Shown piece by piece: positions 10,301 through 18,848 of a stretch of 64,000 bases of DNA (within the stretch, counting starts at the first letter, position 1; the number at the start of each line of letters is the position of its first letter). The notes under the pieces are model-generated. The model did no database searches, was not told where the DNA came from, and saw only the letters and a list, made by a program, of their open reading frames with translations. The DNA comes from Gammaproteobacteria bacterium (lineage in GTDB: Bacteria > Pseudomonadota > Gammaproteobacteria > Pseudomonadales > Azotimanducaceae). The position numbers and the translations under genes are program-made. The stretch lies in NCBI GenBank assembly GCA_009841615.1, contig VXLL01000003.1, positions 36,154 through 100,153 of the forward strand, read 5' to 3'.

Positions 10301-10410
10301 ATAAGTTCGTGGACGACTTCGTTTTCAGATCGAAGCAAATTTCGACTCATTTGAACGAACGACTCGTCGAGCGAGCTTGTCGCGGAACTTGACGGGCGCA
10401 ATTCATTCAT
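7336..10410 (-). CDS. putA: Bifunctional proline dehydrogenase / L-glutamate gamma-semialdehyde dehydrogenase
   Basis: 1024 residues, the short (type A) PutA form. The N-terminal third is the FAD-dependent proline dehydrogenase barrel, with RLVKGAYWDTEIK at about 340-355. The C-terminal half is an aldehyde dehydrogenase with SPWNFPASIF, FTGSETAARAI, ETGGVN and the catalytic Cys819 in GQRCSALR. It oxidises proline to glutamate via P5C with channelled intermediate, feeding electrons to the quinone pool. There is no N-terminal ribbon-helix-helix domain as in E. coli PutA, so self-repression by DNA binding is not expected. No putP transporter adjoins it. ATG start. The divergent promoter region toward the DUF2799 gene is about 220 bases. 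Confidence 0.96.
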   Translation of the reverse strand: MNELRPSSSATSSLDESFVQMSRNLLRSENEVVHELIEAFTPTNKQTGEISKHASVLVSQCRSRKHSVPFVEKFLHRYGLSSDEGVALLSLVEALLRVPDKRTADILTLEKFQEGNWGKHSQRSGSMLVNLATMMMEMTSRFFPSDARQNIDKLDKNLSSVPEAGLRRIMLAVVNFLALAFVSGSTIQRALARAKEPASFDMLGEGARTFAASDRYFDSYMGAIDAIATSQKKNPSLDHSLSVKLTALYPKVHPLNENEAVEVLVSRTEQLCVQAAAANLDVTIDAEESDRFEINLKVVERLLASSKLKDWDGLGVVVQAYAKRALSLVDWLADLATQYRTKLNVRLVKGAYWDTEIKIAQVNGFEAYPVFTRKENTDLCYLACIPRLFKHADRLFPQFATHNAHTIATVCTLAQGQAFEFQRLYGMGELLYEEVAQHFLESPNVRVYSPVGVYEDLVPYLMRRLLENGATSNFVYRIFNEDLSVADVSQNPRAQVLSAREHQHPKIPLPKDIYGEQRSNSTGVDFGNEITRARFREEVEGWLTKNWSMSDSGTVVKNPANNTDEVGFFSSFDVSDIDPLLATLSESVDDWFGLEVADRCERIVKWADAIHEHRSELTALLQREAGKTVEDAVTELREAEDFCRYYAAEARTMLVPKELPSPTGESNHLLLCPRGLFVCISPWNFPASIFVGPIAAALVTGNTVAAKPAPQTSLIALRLTQLAIKSAGIPPSVFAVLPGGDDVGKELVANPRVNGVAFTGSETAARAINRSLAAKDSALTPLIAETGGVNVMIVDSTAQFEHATDDIIHSAFKSAGQRCSALRLLCVQDDIADTLLEMICGAIDTLKLGDPTDWSVDVGPVIDPEAKKGLEDATAEYEVLHAHQSEIAADGHFVRPTIVNVKDITKFNTEHFGPILGFHRYQRGDVAKVIDQANALGYGLTFGVHSRLNSTIERFTTNMKVGNMYVNRTMTGAVVGTQPFGGEGLSGTGPKAGGPLYLTRFLVERVVTRNETATGGNLTLMKLS

Positions 10411-10439
10411 ATATTGGACTAAAAAACACTGTTTTGATG

Positions 10440-10448
10440 TGATATAAT
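10440..10448 (+). promoter_or_regulatory. Extended -10 promoter element
   Basis: TG at 10440-10441, one base, then the perfect hexamer TATAAT (10443-10448) give a textbook extended -10. No good -35 box is seen at the usual spacing, which is normal for this promoter class. It points toward the DUF2799 lipoprotein gene with a leader of about 175 bases. Inferred from sequence only. Confidence 0.45.
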
Positions 10449-10630
10449 CGGGGTAACTTGAGCATAACCAAAGCCAGGGTTCTGCGAATTAGGGCTCGAG
10501 TAACACGGTACGTTCAGAGACGGCAAATTGTTATGACAGATTATAAAATTTGAATTCTTGTGTGTCCGTTGCGTTTTTTGAGTCTATTTCGAGCGAAACC
10601 TCAACAAATGCTAGAGATAAGCTAAGAATA

Positions 10631-11377
10631 ATGAATCAAGAGAAACTTGTTTATCGTAAGACAACAACAAACGTCGCTACTTTCGTCGTAATTGTCCTGC
10701 CTGTACTTCTAATGATTTCAGGTTGTACTTCGCTCAGTAAAGTGCAATGCTTGGAAGGCGATTGGTACGAGATTGGTCTTGTTGATGGAGAGTCTGGGAT
10801 GGAGTCGGCGCGGTTTGATGAATATGTGGACACTTGTGCGAAATACGACGTGGTTCCAGATTTTGTGAAATATTCTGAAGGTCGAACGAAAGGATTGGAG
10901 ATCTTTTGTACTCGCAGTAACGGGTATTCTGAGGGTCGTGAGGGTAGCGTGTACCGAAATGTTTGCTCCGGTATTTCTGAGGAACTTTTCTTAGTGGGAT
11001 ACTCGTTTGGCCACAAAGTTTACTCCGCGTTAGAGACTATCAATACTCTCAACAGCGAAATAAGCGAAAAAGCCAAGCAGATTAGGAATTGGGAGATTCA
11101 AGGAGACGAAATCTTAGATCTATCGTTTGCTGGAGCTAATGAAAGGGAACGGGATGCGGACGAACGAAACGAACTAAGCGACCAAGCTGCTGATTTGCAA
11201 TCAGATATTACAGAAGCGAAAGCACAAGTTAAGGAATTACGAGATCGCAAAGCTGAAGCGATGATTGAATACCGAACAGCTGTCGACGAGGCTAATGAAA
11301 ACGGTTTTCCGGAAGAGGCGACAATTGAATTCCCAGAAGTTAGCGACGATGGTAAATTTATGGGCACCAATCCATAG
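10631..11377 (+). CDS. DUF2799 domain lipoprotein
   Basis: 248 residues from the ATG at 10631. The N-terminus is a lipoprotein signal: basic residues, a hydrophobic stretch and a lipobox ending at the cysteine of ISGC (about residue 32). The rest begins with a DUF2799 domain (DWYEIGLVDGESG, then two repeats of a xxGRxxGLxxFCT / SEGREGSVYR type pattern). The C-terminal half is a charged coiled coil (about 135-220). Such proteins are envelope lipoproteins of unknown role. A TTG 27 codons upstream is in frame but would bury the signal sequence. It lies alone between putA and the tRNA. Confidence 0.75.
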   Translation: MNQEKLVYRKTTTNVATFVVIVLPVLLMISGCTSLSKVQCLEGDWYEIGLVDGESGMESARFDEYVDTCAKYDVVPDFVKYSEGRTKGLEIFCTRSNGYSEGREGSVYRNVCSGISEELFLVGYSFGHKVYSALETINTLNSEISEKAKQIRNWEIQGDEILDLSFAGANERERDADERNELSDQAADLQSDITEAKAQVKELRDRKAEAMIEYRTAVDEANENGFPEEATIEFPEVSDDGKFMGTNP

Positions 11378-11453
11378 AAACGGTATTAGCCGAGAACTTT
11401 GAACAGATCATAATTTATCAAAAGTTCGTTATTAAAATTACTTGCGAAAGTTA

Positions 11454-11530
11454 GGCTACGTAGCTCAGTCGGTAAGAGCACAGCACTCATAATGCTGGGG
11501 TCGTTGGTTCAAGTCCAACCGTAGCTACCA
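11454..11530 (+). tRNA. tRNA-Met (anticodon CAT), elongator type
   Basis: 77 bases including an encoded CCA end. Acceptor strand GGCTACG pairs with CGTAGCT (first pair G-U). The D arm is AGCTCAGTCGGTAAGAGCA. The anticodon stem CAGCA/TGCTG encloses CTCATAA with anticodon CAT, and the T arm GTTGGTTCAAGTCCAAC follows. The 5' half is nearly the same as E. coli elongator tRNA-Met, and it lacks the mismatched first pair typical of initiator tRNA. A CAT tRNA read as Ile after lysidine modification is less likely from the acceptor sequence. Confidence 0.95.
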
Positions 11531-11611
11531 GTATCAAGTTTTCAATAACACACTTTTGCAATAAATTTGCTGGTCGTTTCCCCCGACCGAGTTATTCCAT
11601 CTGAAGGATCC

Positions 11612-12724
11612 ATGAGAAACGTCATATTTGGTATCATCCAGATCATCACTATCGTCTTATTTTTAGGCACAGTTTACTATGTTTCTCGTGCGCCAACGGT
11701 CGAAGAGATTCAATCGGAAGAGTCGAATATCGGTCAAACCGATTTATCGGTCCGAAGCGTGTTCGTTATCCGACCTAATGTAGAAACTCGACAACTTAGC
11801 CTCGAATCCACGGGTTCTGTTGTGGCGCGAAACATTGTGCCACTGATACCTCAAGTAGCGGGAACAGTCGCGTGGATTTCGCCTAACCTACGAACCGGCG
11901 GCACTTTTCAACAGAATGAAACTCTGCTTAGAATCGACTCTGCAGACGCTGAACTACTCGTCGCACAAGCGGAAGCAAGTCTTCTTGTTGCTAAAGCAAA
12001 TCTAGAATTGAGGGAAGCAGAGAGTCAAGCCGCGCGCGAAAATTGGACGCTGTTACACGAAGGAGATGTACCAGACTTAGTTGCCAAACTCCCGCAGATA
12101 AACCAAGCAAAAGCGAATATCGCCGTTGCGAACGCACAATTGTCTGCAGCGAAACTGGATCTAGCCCGTACCGAGTTCTCGCTCCCCTTCGACGGCCGGG
12201 TGTTGTCTTCTCAGATTGGCGTCGGCCAATGGGTTAGTAAAGGCCAAGCATTTGGCACATCGTTTGACCTAAGTTCCCTAGAAGTTGAAGTACCGATATC
12301 CGGTACCGAATTAAATTTACTATCCCCGGTAACAGAGCGCGACGCGTTAGTGTTCGTCAATGGTTTAGAGATTCCTGCGACCGTGGATCGAATGTCCGCT
12401 TCAGCGGACCTGCGGAGTCGTGCATCATTGCTTTATCTGGCATTCCCCATGTTATCAACGCCGTTGGTACCCGGGAATTTTGTGTCGGTGAAGGTGTTCG
12501 GTCGAGAACAAAGTAACGTATACCGCATCCCAGAAGTTGCAGAACAAGCAAACTCGACACTGTGGATTGTTCGAGATGGATTGTTGGAACGCGTGACCCC
12601 ACAAATTATTGAACGTAGCGATGAGGAACTAACAATCATTGCGTTTGATTATGGCGATGGAATTGTTATCGGTTCGCTCGTCGGCGTATATCCAGGTCAG
12701 AAAGTCGCGATTGCATCGGAATAA
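11612..12724 (+). CDS. RND efflux periplasmic adaptor subunit (HlyD/MFP family), second pair
   Basis: 370 residues from the ATG at 11612, which has AAGGA just upstream; a frame-continuous non-ATG start 15 codons earlier is less likely. N-terminal membrane anchor at about 5-25. Lipoyl halves surround an alanine-rich coiled-coil hairpin (about 110-185), followed by the beta-barrel (LEVEVPISGTELNLL region) and a C-terminal domain. It is paralogous to the adaptor at 1593 and is likewise followed at once by an RND gene (2-base gap). Its partner should be the permease at 12727. Confidence 0.88.
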   Translation: MRNVIFGIIQIITIVLFLGTVYYVSRAPTVEEIQSEESNIGQTDLSVRSVFVIRPNVETRQLSLESTGSVVARNIVPLIPQVAGTVAWISPNLRTGGTFQQNETLLRIDSADAELLVAQAEASLLVAKANLELREAESQAARENWTLLHEGDVPDLVAKLPQINQAKANIAVANAQLSAAKLDLARTEFSLPFDGRVLSSQIGVGQWVSKGQAFGTSFDLSSLEVEVPISGTELNLLSPVTERDALVFVNGLEIPATVDRMSASADLRSRASLLYLAFPMLSTPLVPGNFVSVKVFGREQSNVYRIPEVAEQANSTLWIVRDGLLERVTPQIIERSDEELTIIAFDYGDGIVIGSLVGVYPGQKVAIASE

Positions 12725-12726
12725 CC

Positions 12727-15700
12727 TTGGCCGAAGTTCCTAGCACAACCGATAAACTAGGAGGATTGCCCCCTCAGCGTTTGTCTATCGTTGCTTTTTT
12801 TGCGAATAATCCGGTTGCTGCAAACCTCTTAATGCTTTTGCTGATCATCGGTGGCGCGATGATCGCTCGTCAGTTAAACACCGAATTATTTCCCACTTTA
12901 GATCCTGGCATCATCAATGTTTCGGTTCCGTATCCAGGTGCGACTCCCGCCGAAGTTGCTGAGAGTATTACTCAACGGGTCGATGAAGCCGTTCGTAGCA
13001 TCGACGGGGTAAAACGTGTCGTGAGTAGAGCATCCGAGGGGTATGGTCTTATTACGGTCGAATTAAAAGAATTTACTGACTCTCAAACCATTCGTGACGA
13101 CGTACAAGCTGCAATCGATTTGTTAGCTGACTTCCCACCAGCGGATGCTGAAGAGCCGGAGGTCGTAATATTTGAACCGCTACAACCTGTGATGACCTTG
13201 CTCGCGACGACTCCAGGAGATGAAGCTTACTTAGATTTTGCGACGCACGAACTTGAGGAAGCGCTACGTGACTTGCCTTCTGTTTCACACGTTGAAGTTG
13301 AGGGTATTAGAAACTATGAAATCTCGATCGAAGTGAGCGAAACTGCACTTCGAACCTACGCACTCACCTTTGACGAGTTAGCACGAGCAATTCGCCAATC
13401 ATCGTTGAATCTGTCATCGGGTGAAATTCGATCGGTTTCGGGTGATTTGCTTCTGCGTACCGATCAAAAGCGAAACAGTGGAAAGGAATTTGAGGATATC
13501 GTAATTCGTGCCCTCCCTGGTGGTGCTGTCGTGTCTCTCGGTGATATCGCGACCATAACAGATGGCTATGTTGACGATGAGTTGGAGATTGAATCAAACG
13601 GACAACGTGCAGCTTTGATCCGAATTCAGAAGTCAGAAGATCAGAACGTTCTCGACATATCTAACGAAGTATTGGAATTCTTAGAGACCTATGTCGTTCC
13701 AGCCGATGTGTCGGTGGAGATTTGGTCGAATGAGAGTGACTATTTGCGCGAACGACTTGGTTTGTTGCTACGAAACGGAGCACTCGGGTTTGCGCTCATG
13801 TTCACATTCTTGGTGCTCATGCTGGATTTAAGGCTTGCATTTTGGGTAGCCATGGGAATACCGATCTCATTTTTTGGAGCGTTTTTGTTCCTAGACTTTT
13901 TCAGTGTGACCTTGAACATGATCTCAATGTTCGCACTCATCATCGTGCTAGGAATAGTAGTAGACGACGCTATAGTGGTTGGCGAGAACATAGGGAGTGA
14001 ACAACAGAAGGGTTTGCGGGGCGCGCACGCCGCGATTGCCGGCGTTAAGGGTGTCTTTTCTCCAGTGTTTGTTGGCGTATTAACCACAATGGCCGCGTTT
14101 GCACCGCTCATGTTTCTAACGGGGACTTTCGGTCAGATACTCAGTGTATTACCAATAGTCGTTATCACCGTGTTGGCAATTTCATTGGTCGAAGTTTTCT
14201 TTATCTTGCCAGCGCACTTATCACATACACGTCGATGGAGCGCTCATCCGCTCGACACCATCCAAGATTTCATATCAGGTAAGATTCAATGGTTCCGCGA
14301 CAACATCGTTACTGCTGCAGTACGCCTGGTCGTCCGACACCGATACATATCCATGGTGTGGGGCTTTGGATTTCTTGGAGTGGCAATGGCGTTGATCATG
14401 AACGGTGCCGTAAGAATAGAGTTCTTTCCTCAGATTGAAACCGACCAAGTTGAGATTCACGTAGATTTTCCTGTAGGTACGCCCTTTGATGTAACCGAAA
14501 ACGCGATTCGCCGGATCGAAGACGCGGTCCATGAAGTCAACGATGCAGTGGGTGGTACTGCAATACGTGCTGTTACGATGACAGCGGGTGCACGAGTCAC
14601 CGAAGGAGACGGACCCGGAGGTGCTGCGAGCATGAATTTCGCAAGAAATATCGCGAGTATTAGCTTGCAACTCAATAACGAACCACTTCGCACCGTGAGC
14701 GGGGAAGAACTGACCCGCCGAATTCGTCGCACGGTGGGACCAATTCCCGGTGCAGAGTCGGTGAATTATGTGTCGGATCGGCTCGCGGAATCAGTGACAC
14801 TGCAGTACGAACTGATTCATGAGGACGACGATAAACTCCGACTTGCTGTCGAAGAGATGAATGCTTCGCTCGCCGAATTTCCAATGATTACCGAAATTAG
14901 AGACTCACTCAGCGATGGTAAGCGTCAGTTTGACATCTCTTTGACCGAGGCTGGGATCGCCGCGGGACTGACACAAGCTGTGGTTGCTCGACAGCTGAGG
15001 CAGAGTTTCTTTGGTGAAGAGATTCAACGCATTCAACGTGGGCGCGATGAAATTAAAGTGATGCTGCGATACCCCGCGGACGCTCGGCGAAGCACAAGCA
15101 ATTTCTTTAACTCAAGAATTCGATTGTCGGACGGGACTGAATTACCTCTAACTACGGTTGCGCTGGTTACAGAGAGTCGAAGCTTTTCTGCAATCGATCG
15201 AATTGACGGCGTACGAGTTGCGACGATTTCGGCGGAGGTTGACAGGCAGTATATGTCTACAGGGGACGCCGCGAAGACGGTTGGAAGAGAGGTCTTACCC
15301 CAGCTGAAGAGTCGGTTTCCTAGGTTGGAGATAAACACCGCTGGATTCAGTCGCGATCAAACTGAAGACTTTGCATCATTACAAGCACTAGCGATAGTAG
15401 CTTTAATTGTGATTTACACAATGATTGCGGGATTGATGCGTAGCTACGTGATGCCACTCGTAGTGTTAAGCGGGGTCCCATTCGGAGCAGCTGGTGCTGT
15501 TATCGGGCACTACCTCCTTGGTTTTGACGTATCGATGATTTCAATGTTTGGTATTGTGGCATTGAGTGGCGTAGTAGTCAATGACTCCCTTGTGTTAATC
15601 GACCGATATCGGCGTCTTAGGATCGAAGATTCTGAGCTTTCAGTTTTGGATGCGATCGTTGAAGCCGCGCGCCTTCGCTTCCGCGCCATTTTTCTAACTA

Positions 15701-15915
15701 CGGTGACAACAGCATTAGGACTCACTCCGATGCTATTTGAAACCAGCATTCAGGCGCGTTTTTTGGTTCCTATGGCGGTCTCACTTGCAACTGGGATAGT
15801 ATTTGCGAGTTTCGTAATCCTGTTTTTAGTGCCAGCACTAGTAGTGATTAAAAACGACCTAACCCAACTCGTAAAACGACTCATACCTAGGACACGCGAA
15901 CTGGTCCAAGAATAA
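12727..15915 (+). CDS. RND efflux transporter permease, second pair
   Basis: 1062 residues, paralogous throughout to the permease at 2773. TM1 is near 30-50. The TM4 relay aspartates are D413/D414 in GIVVDDAIVV. TM10 again has VVNDSLVLI in place of the lysine-bearing AcrB motif. Proton-driven export of an unknown substrate is expected. The start is uncertain: TTG at 12727, two bases after the adaptor stop, is used here. An AGGAGG at 12759-12764 lies inside the frame, followed by further TTG codons (12766, 12781) at poor spacing. No outer-membrane factor is encoded nearby. Confidence 0.92.
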   Translation: MAEVPSTTDKLGGLPPQRLSIVAFFANNPVAANLLMLLLIIGGAMIARQLNTELFPTLDPGIINVSVPYPGATPAEVAESITQRVDEAVRSIDGVKRVVSRASEGYGLITVELKEFTDSQTIRDDVQAAIDLLADFPPADAEEPEVVIFEPLQPVMTLLATTPGDEAYLDFATHELEEALRDLPSVSHVEVEGIRNYEISIEVSETALRTYALTFDELARAIRQSSLNLSSGEIRSVSGDLLLRTDQKRNSGKEFEDIVIRALPGGAVVSLGDIATITDGYVDDELEIESNGQRAALIRIQKSEDQNVLDISNEVLEFLETYVVPADVSVEIWSNESDYLRERLGLLLRNGALGFALMFTFLVLMLDLRLAFWVAMGIPISFFGAFLFLDFFSVTLNMISMFALIIVLGIVVDDAIVVGENIGSEQQKGLRGAHAAIAGVKGVFSPVFVGVLTTMAAFAPLMFLTGTFGQILSVLPIVVITVLAISLVEVFFILPAHLSHTRRWSAHPLDTIQDFISGKIQWFRDNIVTAAVRLVVRHRYISMVWGFGFLGVAMALIMNGAVRIEFFPQIETDQVEIHVDFPVGTPFDVTENAIRRIEDAVHEVNDAVGGTAIRAVTMTAGARVTEGDGPGGAASMNFARNIASISLQLNNEPLRTVSGEELTRRIRRTVGPIPGAESVNYVSDRLAESVTLQYELIHEDDDKLRLAVEEMNASLAEFPMITEIRDSLSDGKRQFDISLTEAGIAAGLTQAVVARQLRQSFFGEEIQRIQRGRDEIKVMLRYPADARRSTSNFFNSRIRLSDGTELPLTTVALVTESRSFSAIDRIDGVRVATISAEVDRQYMSTGDAAKTVGREVLPQLKSRFPRLEINTAGFSRDQTEDFASLQALAIVALIVIYTMIAGLMRSYVMPLVVLSGVPFGAAGAVIGHYLLGFDVSMISMFGIVALSGVVVNDSLVLIDRYRRLRIEDSELSVLDAIVEAARLRFRAIFLTTVTTALGLTPMLFETSIQARFLVPMAVSLATGIVFASFVILFLVPALVVIKNDLTQLVKRLIPRTRELVQE

Positions 15916-15985
15916 ATCTAGCCTACTGCACTATTACAATGCAACGGGTCATAAATATGACTGAGTTGTTTAGGAGAAAATGTTG

Positions 15986-16624
15986 ATGGTACGACAGATT
16001 GTTTCCACATTCAAAAAAGGGTACGGTTGGTTCTTAGGAAGTCTAAGTCATGCTTCTGGCCTTCCACTCTTAGCATTGAGGATATACTTGTTTCCGATCA
16101 TGCTACAATCTGGATGGAGAAAATTTGCGGCTTTTGAATATCACCTAGATTGGTTCGGTAAGTCATTAGAACTACCCTTTCCCTGGTTGATGGTCGTTCT
16201 TGTGGGCTTAGCAGAATTCGGTGGGGCTATATTGTTGTTGATGGGTTGGTTCACTCGATTAGTGACGATCCCGCTAATGATCACGATGTTGGTAGCGGCA
16301 TTTCTCGTTCACGGAGACAATGGCTGGTTAACTTTGTAGGACAGTACCTCCTGGCTTGCAAACGAACGGGTGTTGGAAGCTAAACCAAAGAAAGCGGAGA
16401 TCATTCGAATAGTCAAAGAACACGGAGATTACAAACGATTAACTAGTTCCGGTAGGATCACGATATTGAACAATGGGATGCAGTTAGCGATTACCTATTT
16501 CGTAATGCTCTTAGTGTTGTTTTTCTTCGGTGGTGGTCGATATGTAAGTGTCGATTACTGGCTTTCAAAAGGACTCAATAGATGGAAAGTAACTCACGAT
16601 GACAGAAAACAAAACCAAACCTAA
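15986..16624 (+). pseudogene. DoxX-family membrane protein gene interrupted by an in-frame TAG
   Basis: One reading frame runs from ATG 15986 (AGGAG at 15972-15976; another ATG is at 15980) to TAA at 16622-16624, broken only by TAG at 16337-16339. The part before the stop is a DoxX-type four-helix membrane domain: LALRIYLFPIMLQSGWRKF, LPFPWLMVVLVGLAEF, LATRL-like LVTIPLMITML. The part after it, starting DSTSWLANERV and ending GGGRYVSVDYWLSKG, is the soluble loop and last helix that intact members of this DoxX subgroup carry without a break (about 210 residues in total). There is no frameshift. Either a single nonsense mutation, a sequencing error, or stop-codon readthrough. The 3' end overlaps the DUF1801 gene. 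Confidence 0.75.
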
Positions 16625-17042
16625 TGCTGCTAGCGTCGATGACTTTTTAGCAAGCATAACAGACGATCAGAAACGACAGGATACCTGTGAAATCATGGGT
16701 ATGATGGAAGAAATTACCGGTTCGACTGGGAAAATGTGGGGTACAAGCATTATCGGTTATGGCGCGTATCGATACCACTATCGTAGTGGGCGACAAGGGG
16801 AATGGGCATTGGTTAGCGTGTCACCTCGCGCTCGAAATGTGACCGTGTATATCATGCCAGGCTTTTCAGACTTCGAACATCTCATGGCCAAGTTAGGTAA
16901 GTACAAGACCGGGCGTTCCTGTTTGTACTTGAACAAATTAGAAGATGTTGATCGAGAAGTACTCTATGAATTGATTAAGGAATCGGTCGACTACATGAAA
17001 ACAAAATACGAGACGTTCGAACCGAGCGTAGGCGACGACTAG
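16599..17042 (+). CDS. DUF1801 (YdhG-like) domain protein
   Basis: 147 residues. The order of elements fits DUF1801: a helical lead with VDDFLASITDDQKRQD, the core MWGTSIIGYGAYRYHYRSGRQGEW, a strand VTVYIMPGF, then GKYKTGRSCLYLNKLEDVD and a C-terminal helix. The family is a small cytoplasmic alpha/beta fold of unknown function. The ATG lies inside the 3' end of the interrupted DoxX gene (26-base overlap), indicating a two-gene operon. Converges with ychF, 18 bases away. Confidence 0.88.
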   Translation: MTENKTKPNAASVDDFLASITDDQKRQDTCEIMGMMEEITGSTGKMWGTSIIGYGAYRYHYRSGRQGEWALVSVSPRARNVTVYIMPGFSDFEHLMAKLGKYKTGRSCLYLNKLEDVDREVLYELIKESVDYMKTKYETFEPSVGDD

Positions 17043-17060
17043 TGTTTGTCGTACGTATGA

Positions 17061-18149
17061 CTAGACATTGAAGCGAATGTAAATAACGTCCCCATCGGCG
17101 ACTACGTAGTCTTTACCTTCTAGACGCATTTTGCCCGCGGACTTTGCGCCTTGTTCACCATTTGAACTAATGAAGTCAGAATAGGCAATGACTTCAGCAC
17201 GTATGAATCCACGTTCAAAGTCCGTATGAACTCTTCCTGCGGCTTTAATCGCTGTTGTGCCTATGGGTATCGTCCAGGCACGTACTTCGTTGTCGTTTGT
17301 AGTAAAGAAGTGGTGGAGGTGCAGCAACGAATATCCCGTTCGCACGACCTTGTCTAGTCCTGATTCCGATATCTCAAGTTCTTTCAAATACTCCACGCGT
17401 TCAATCGGTGATAGGGCTTGTAATTCTTCCTCGAGGACACTACAGATCACCACCCACGTTGCATTTTCTTGAACTGCACGTTTACGCACTTCGCTGACAA
17501 AATCATTGTTTGGTTCTTGTTCCGCCACGTTAGCCACGTACAAAATTGGCTTGGATGTAAGCAGGGGAATTGACTGCAGTGTCTCTCGCTGCGCGGGTTC
17601 AAGTTGCATGGAGCGCACTACCGTTCCCTCGTTCAATCGCTGACTTAGCCAACGTAGAAATTCGACACTGTTCCGTGCTTCTTTGTCCCCAGCCTTTGCT
17701 AGTTTTGCGACCTTCTGCTGCGTTTGGTCGATGGTTTCAAGGTCTGCAAGTACGAGTTCAGTATTGATGATGTCGATATCCCTTTTTGGATTCACAGACC
17801 CAGACACATGAGCGATGTTTTCATCCTCGAAGCAACGTACTACATGGGCGATGGCATCCACTTCCCGAATGTGAGCTAAAAATCTATTTCCTAGTCCTTC
17901 ACCATGAGCTGCGCCTTGGATCAATCCCGCGATGTCTACAAACGTCATCGACGTTGGAGTAGTGCGTTGCGGTTTTACGATCGCACTCAGTTGATCTAGT
18001 CGAGGATCGGGGACAGGCACGACGCCAACATTCGCATCGATCGTACAAAACGGAAAGGGTTGTGCGGACGCTCCCGCGTTCGTGAGCGCATTGAACAGGG
18101 TGGACTTACCAACATTTGGTAGCCCGACAATTCCGCAAGCGAAGCCCAT
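17061..18149 (-). CDS. ychF: Redox-regulated ATPase YchF
   Basis: 362 residues, the standard length. Walker A GLPNVGKST at 8-16, the DIAGLIQGA switch region, the NVAE motif in place of the guanine-specificity NKxD (YchF prefers ATP), a helical coiled-coil insert and a C-terminal TGS-like domain (RAWTIPIGTTAIKAAGRVHTDFERGFIRAE). YchF/OLA1 is a ribosome-associated P-loop ATPase implicated in stress responses and translation. It follows pth on the minus strand with a 33-base gap, as in many Gammaproteobacteria. Confidence 0.97.
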   Translation of the reverse strand: MGFACGIVGLPNVGKSTLFNALTNAGASAQPFPFCTIDANVGVVPVPDPRLDQLSAIVKPQRTTPTSMTFVDIAGLIQGAAHGEGLGNRFLAHIREVDAIAHVVRCFEDENIAHVSGSVNPKRDIDIINTELVLADLETIDQTQQKVAKLAKAGDKEARNSVEFLRWLSQRLNEGTVVRSMQLEPAQRETLQSIPLLTSKPILYVANVAEQEPNNDFVSEVRKRAVQENATWVVICSVLEEELQALSPIERVEYLKELEISESGLDKVVRTGYSLLHLHHFFTTNDNEVRAWTIPIGTTAIKAAGRVHTDFERGFIRAEVIAYSDFISSNGEQGAKSAGKMRLEGKDYVVADGDVIYIRFNV

Positions 18150-18182
18150 CAGTTGATTTCAGTCACCCAAGAGGGACGAGTG

Positions 18183-18839
18183 CTATGCGTTTTTTGAGTG
18201 GAACAGTCCCATCGCGCGTTGCATTTCCCCTTCCAGCAGAGCTTCAAAAGCGTCGGCTTGAATGGCCGCAGAGGATGTGGCAAGTTCTCGTTCATCTAGC
18301 GGCATTTCGAGTTTGGTCAAGTATGCTGACAGCGAGTCTGGGTCGCCCGGATGTCCCACGCCAATTCGGAGTCGCACAAAGTCTTTATTACCTCCGAGCG
18401 CATGCACAATACTCTCCAGTCCTCGATGCCCGTTTAGACCACCACCAACCTTCAACTTCGATACGCCTGTTGGAAAAGCCACCTCATCATGTACGACTAG
18501 CATCTTCGTAGGTGAAATCTTGAAGTAGCGAATCAGTGTCGAAATGCTCTGACCCGATAGGTTCATGAAGGTGGCGGGGATCAGTAGGCGAACTTCGCGA
18601 TCCAAAATTGTCCCTCGACCAATTTCGCCATGGAATCGCGATTCTGGCTTTAATGAAATTGCATGTTCGTCTGCTAGTTCTCGGACCCAGCGCTCGCCGG
18701 CGTTGTGACGCGTCTTGGCGTATTTAGATCCTGGATTACCCAGTCCCACTATGAGCTGGAGTGAAGATGACGATTGTGCTGTTTGTTGTTCTTTGGAGGA
18801 AAGACGCCACTCTCTTAGCTTGTCAAAAATCGACAACAC
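18183..18839 (-). CDS. pth: Peptidyl-tRNA hydrolase
   Basis: 218 residues. Core motifs of Pth: IVGLGNPGSKYAKTRHNAG with catalytic His45, FMNLSG, VVHDEVAFPTG and GGGLNGHRGL. It recycles peptidyl-tRNA released from stalled ribosomes. The core begins at residue 30; in most bacterial Pth it begins within the first five residues, so this protein carries an extra N-terminal stretch of about 27 residues, predicted helical then serine-rich. No ATG, GTG or TTG nearer the core is evident, so the extension is probably translated. Lies 9 bases after rplY, in an rplY-pth-ychF operon. Confidence 0.95.
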   Translation of the reverse strand: MLSIFDKLREWRLSSKEQQTAQSSSSLQLIVGLGNPGSKYAKTRHNAGERWVRELADEHAISLKPESRFHGEIGRGTILDREVRLLIPATFMNLSGQSISTLIRYFKISPTKMLVVHDEVAFPTGVSKLKVGGGLNGHRGLESIVHALGGNKDFVRLRIGVGHPGDPDSLSAYLTKLEMPLDERELATSSAAIQADAFEALLEGEMQRAMGLFHSKNA

Positions 18840-18848
18840 CTAACCAAC

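Noticed and set aside
16337..16339. Pyrrolysine at the TAG of the DoxX gene
   Set aside because: No sign of pyrrolysine genes in the window and DoxX homologs have an ordinary residue here. Kept as nonsense/readthrough.
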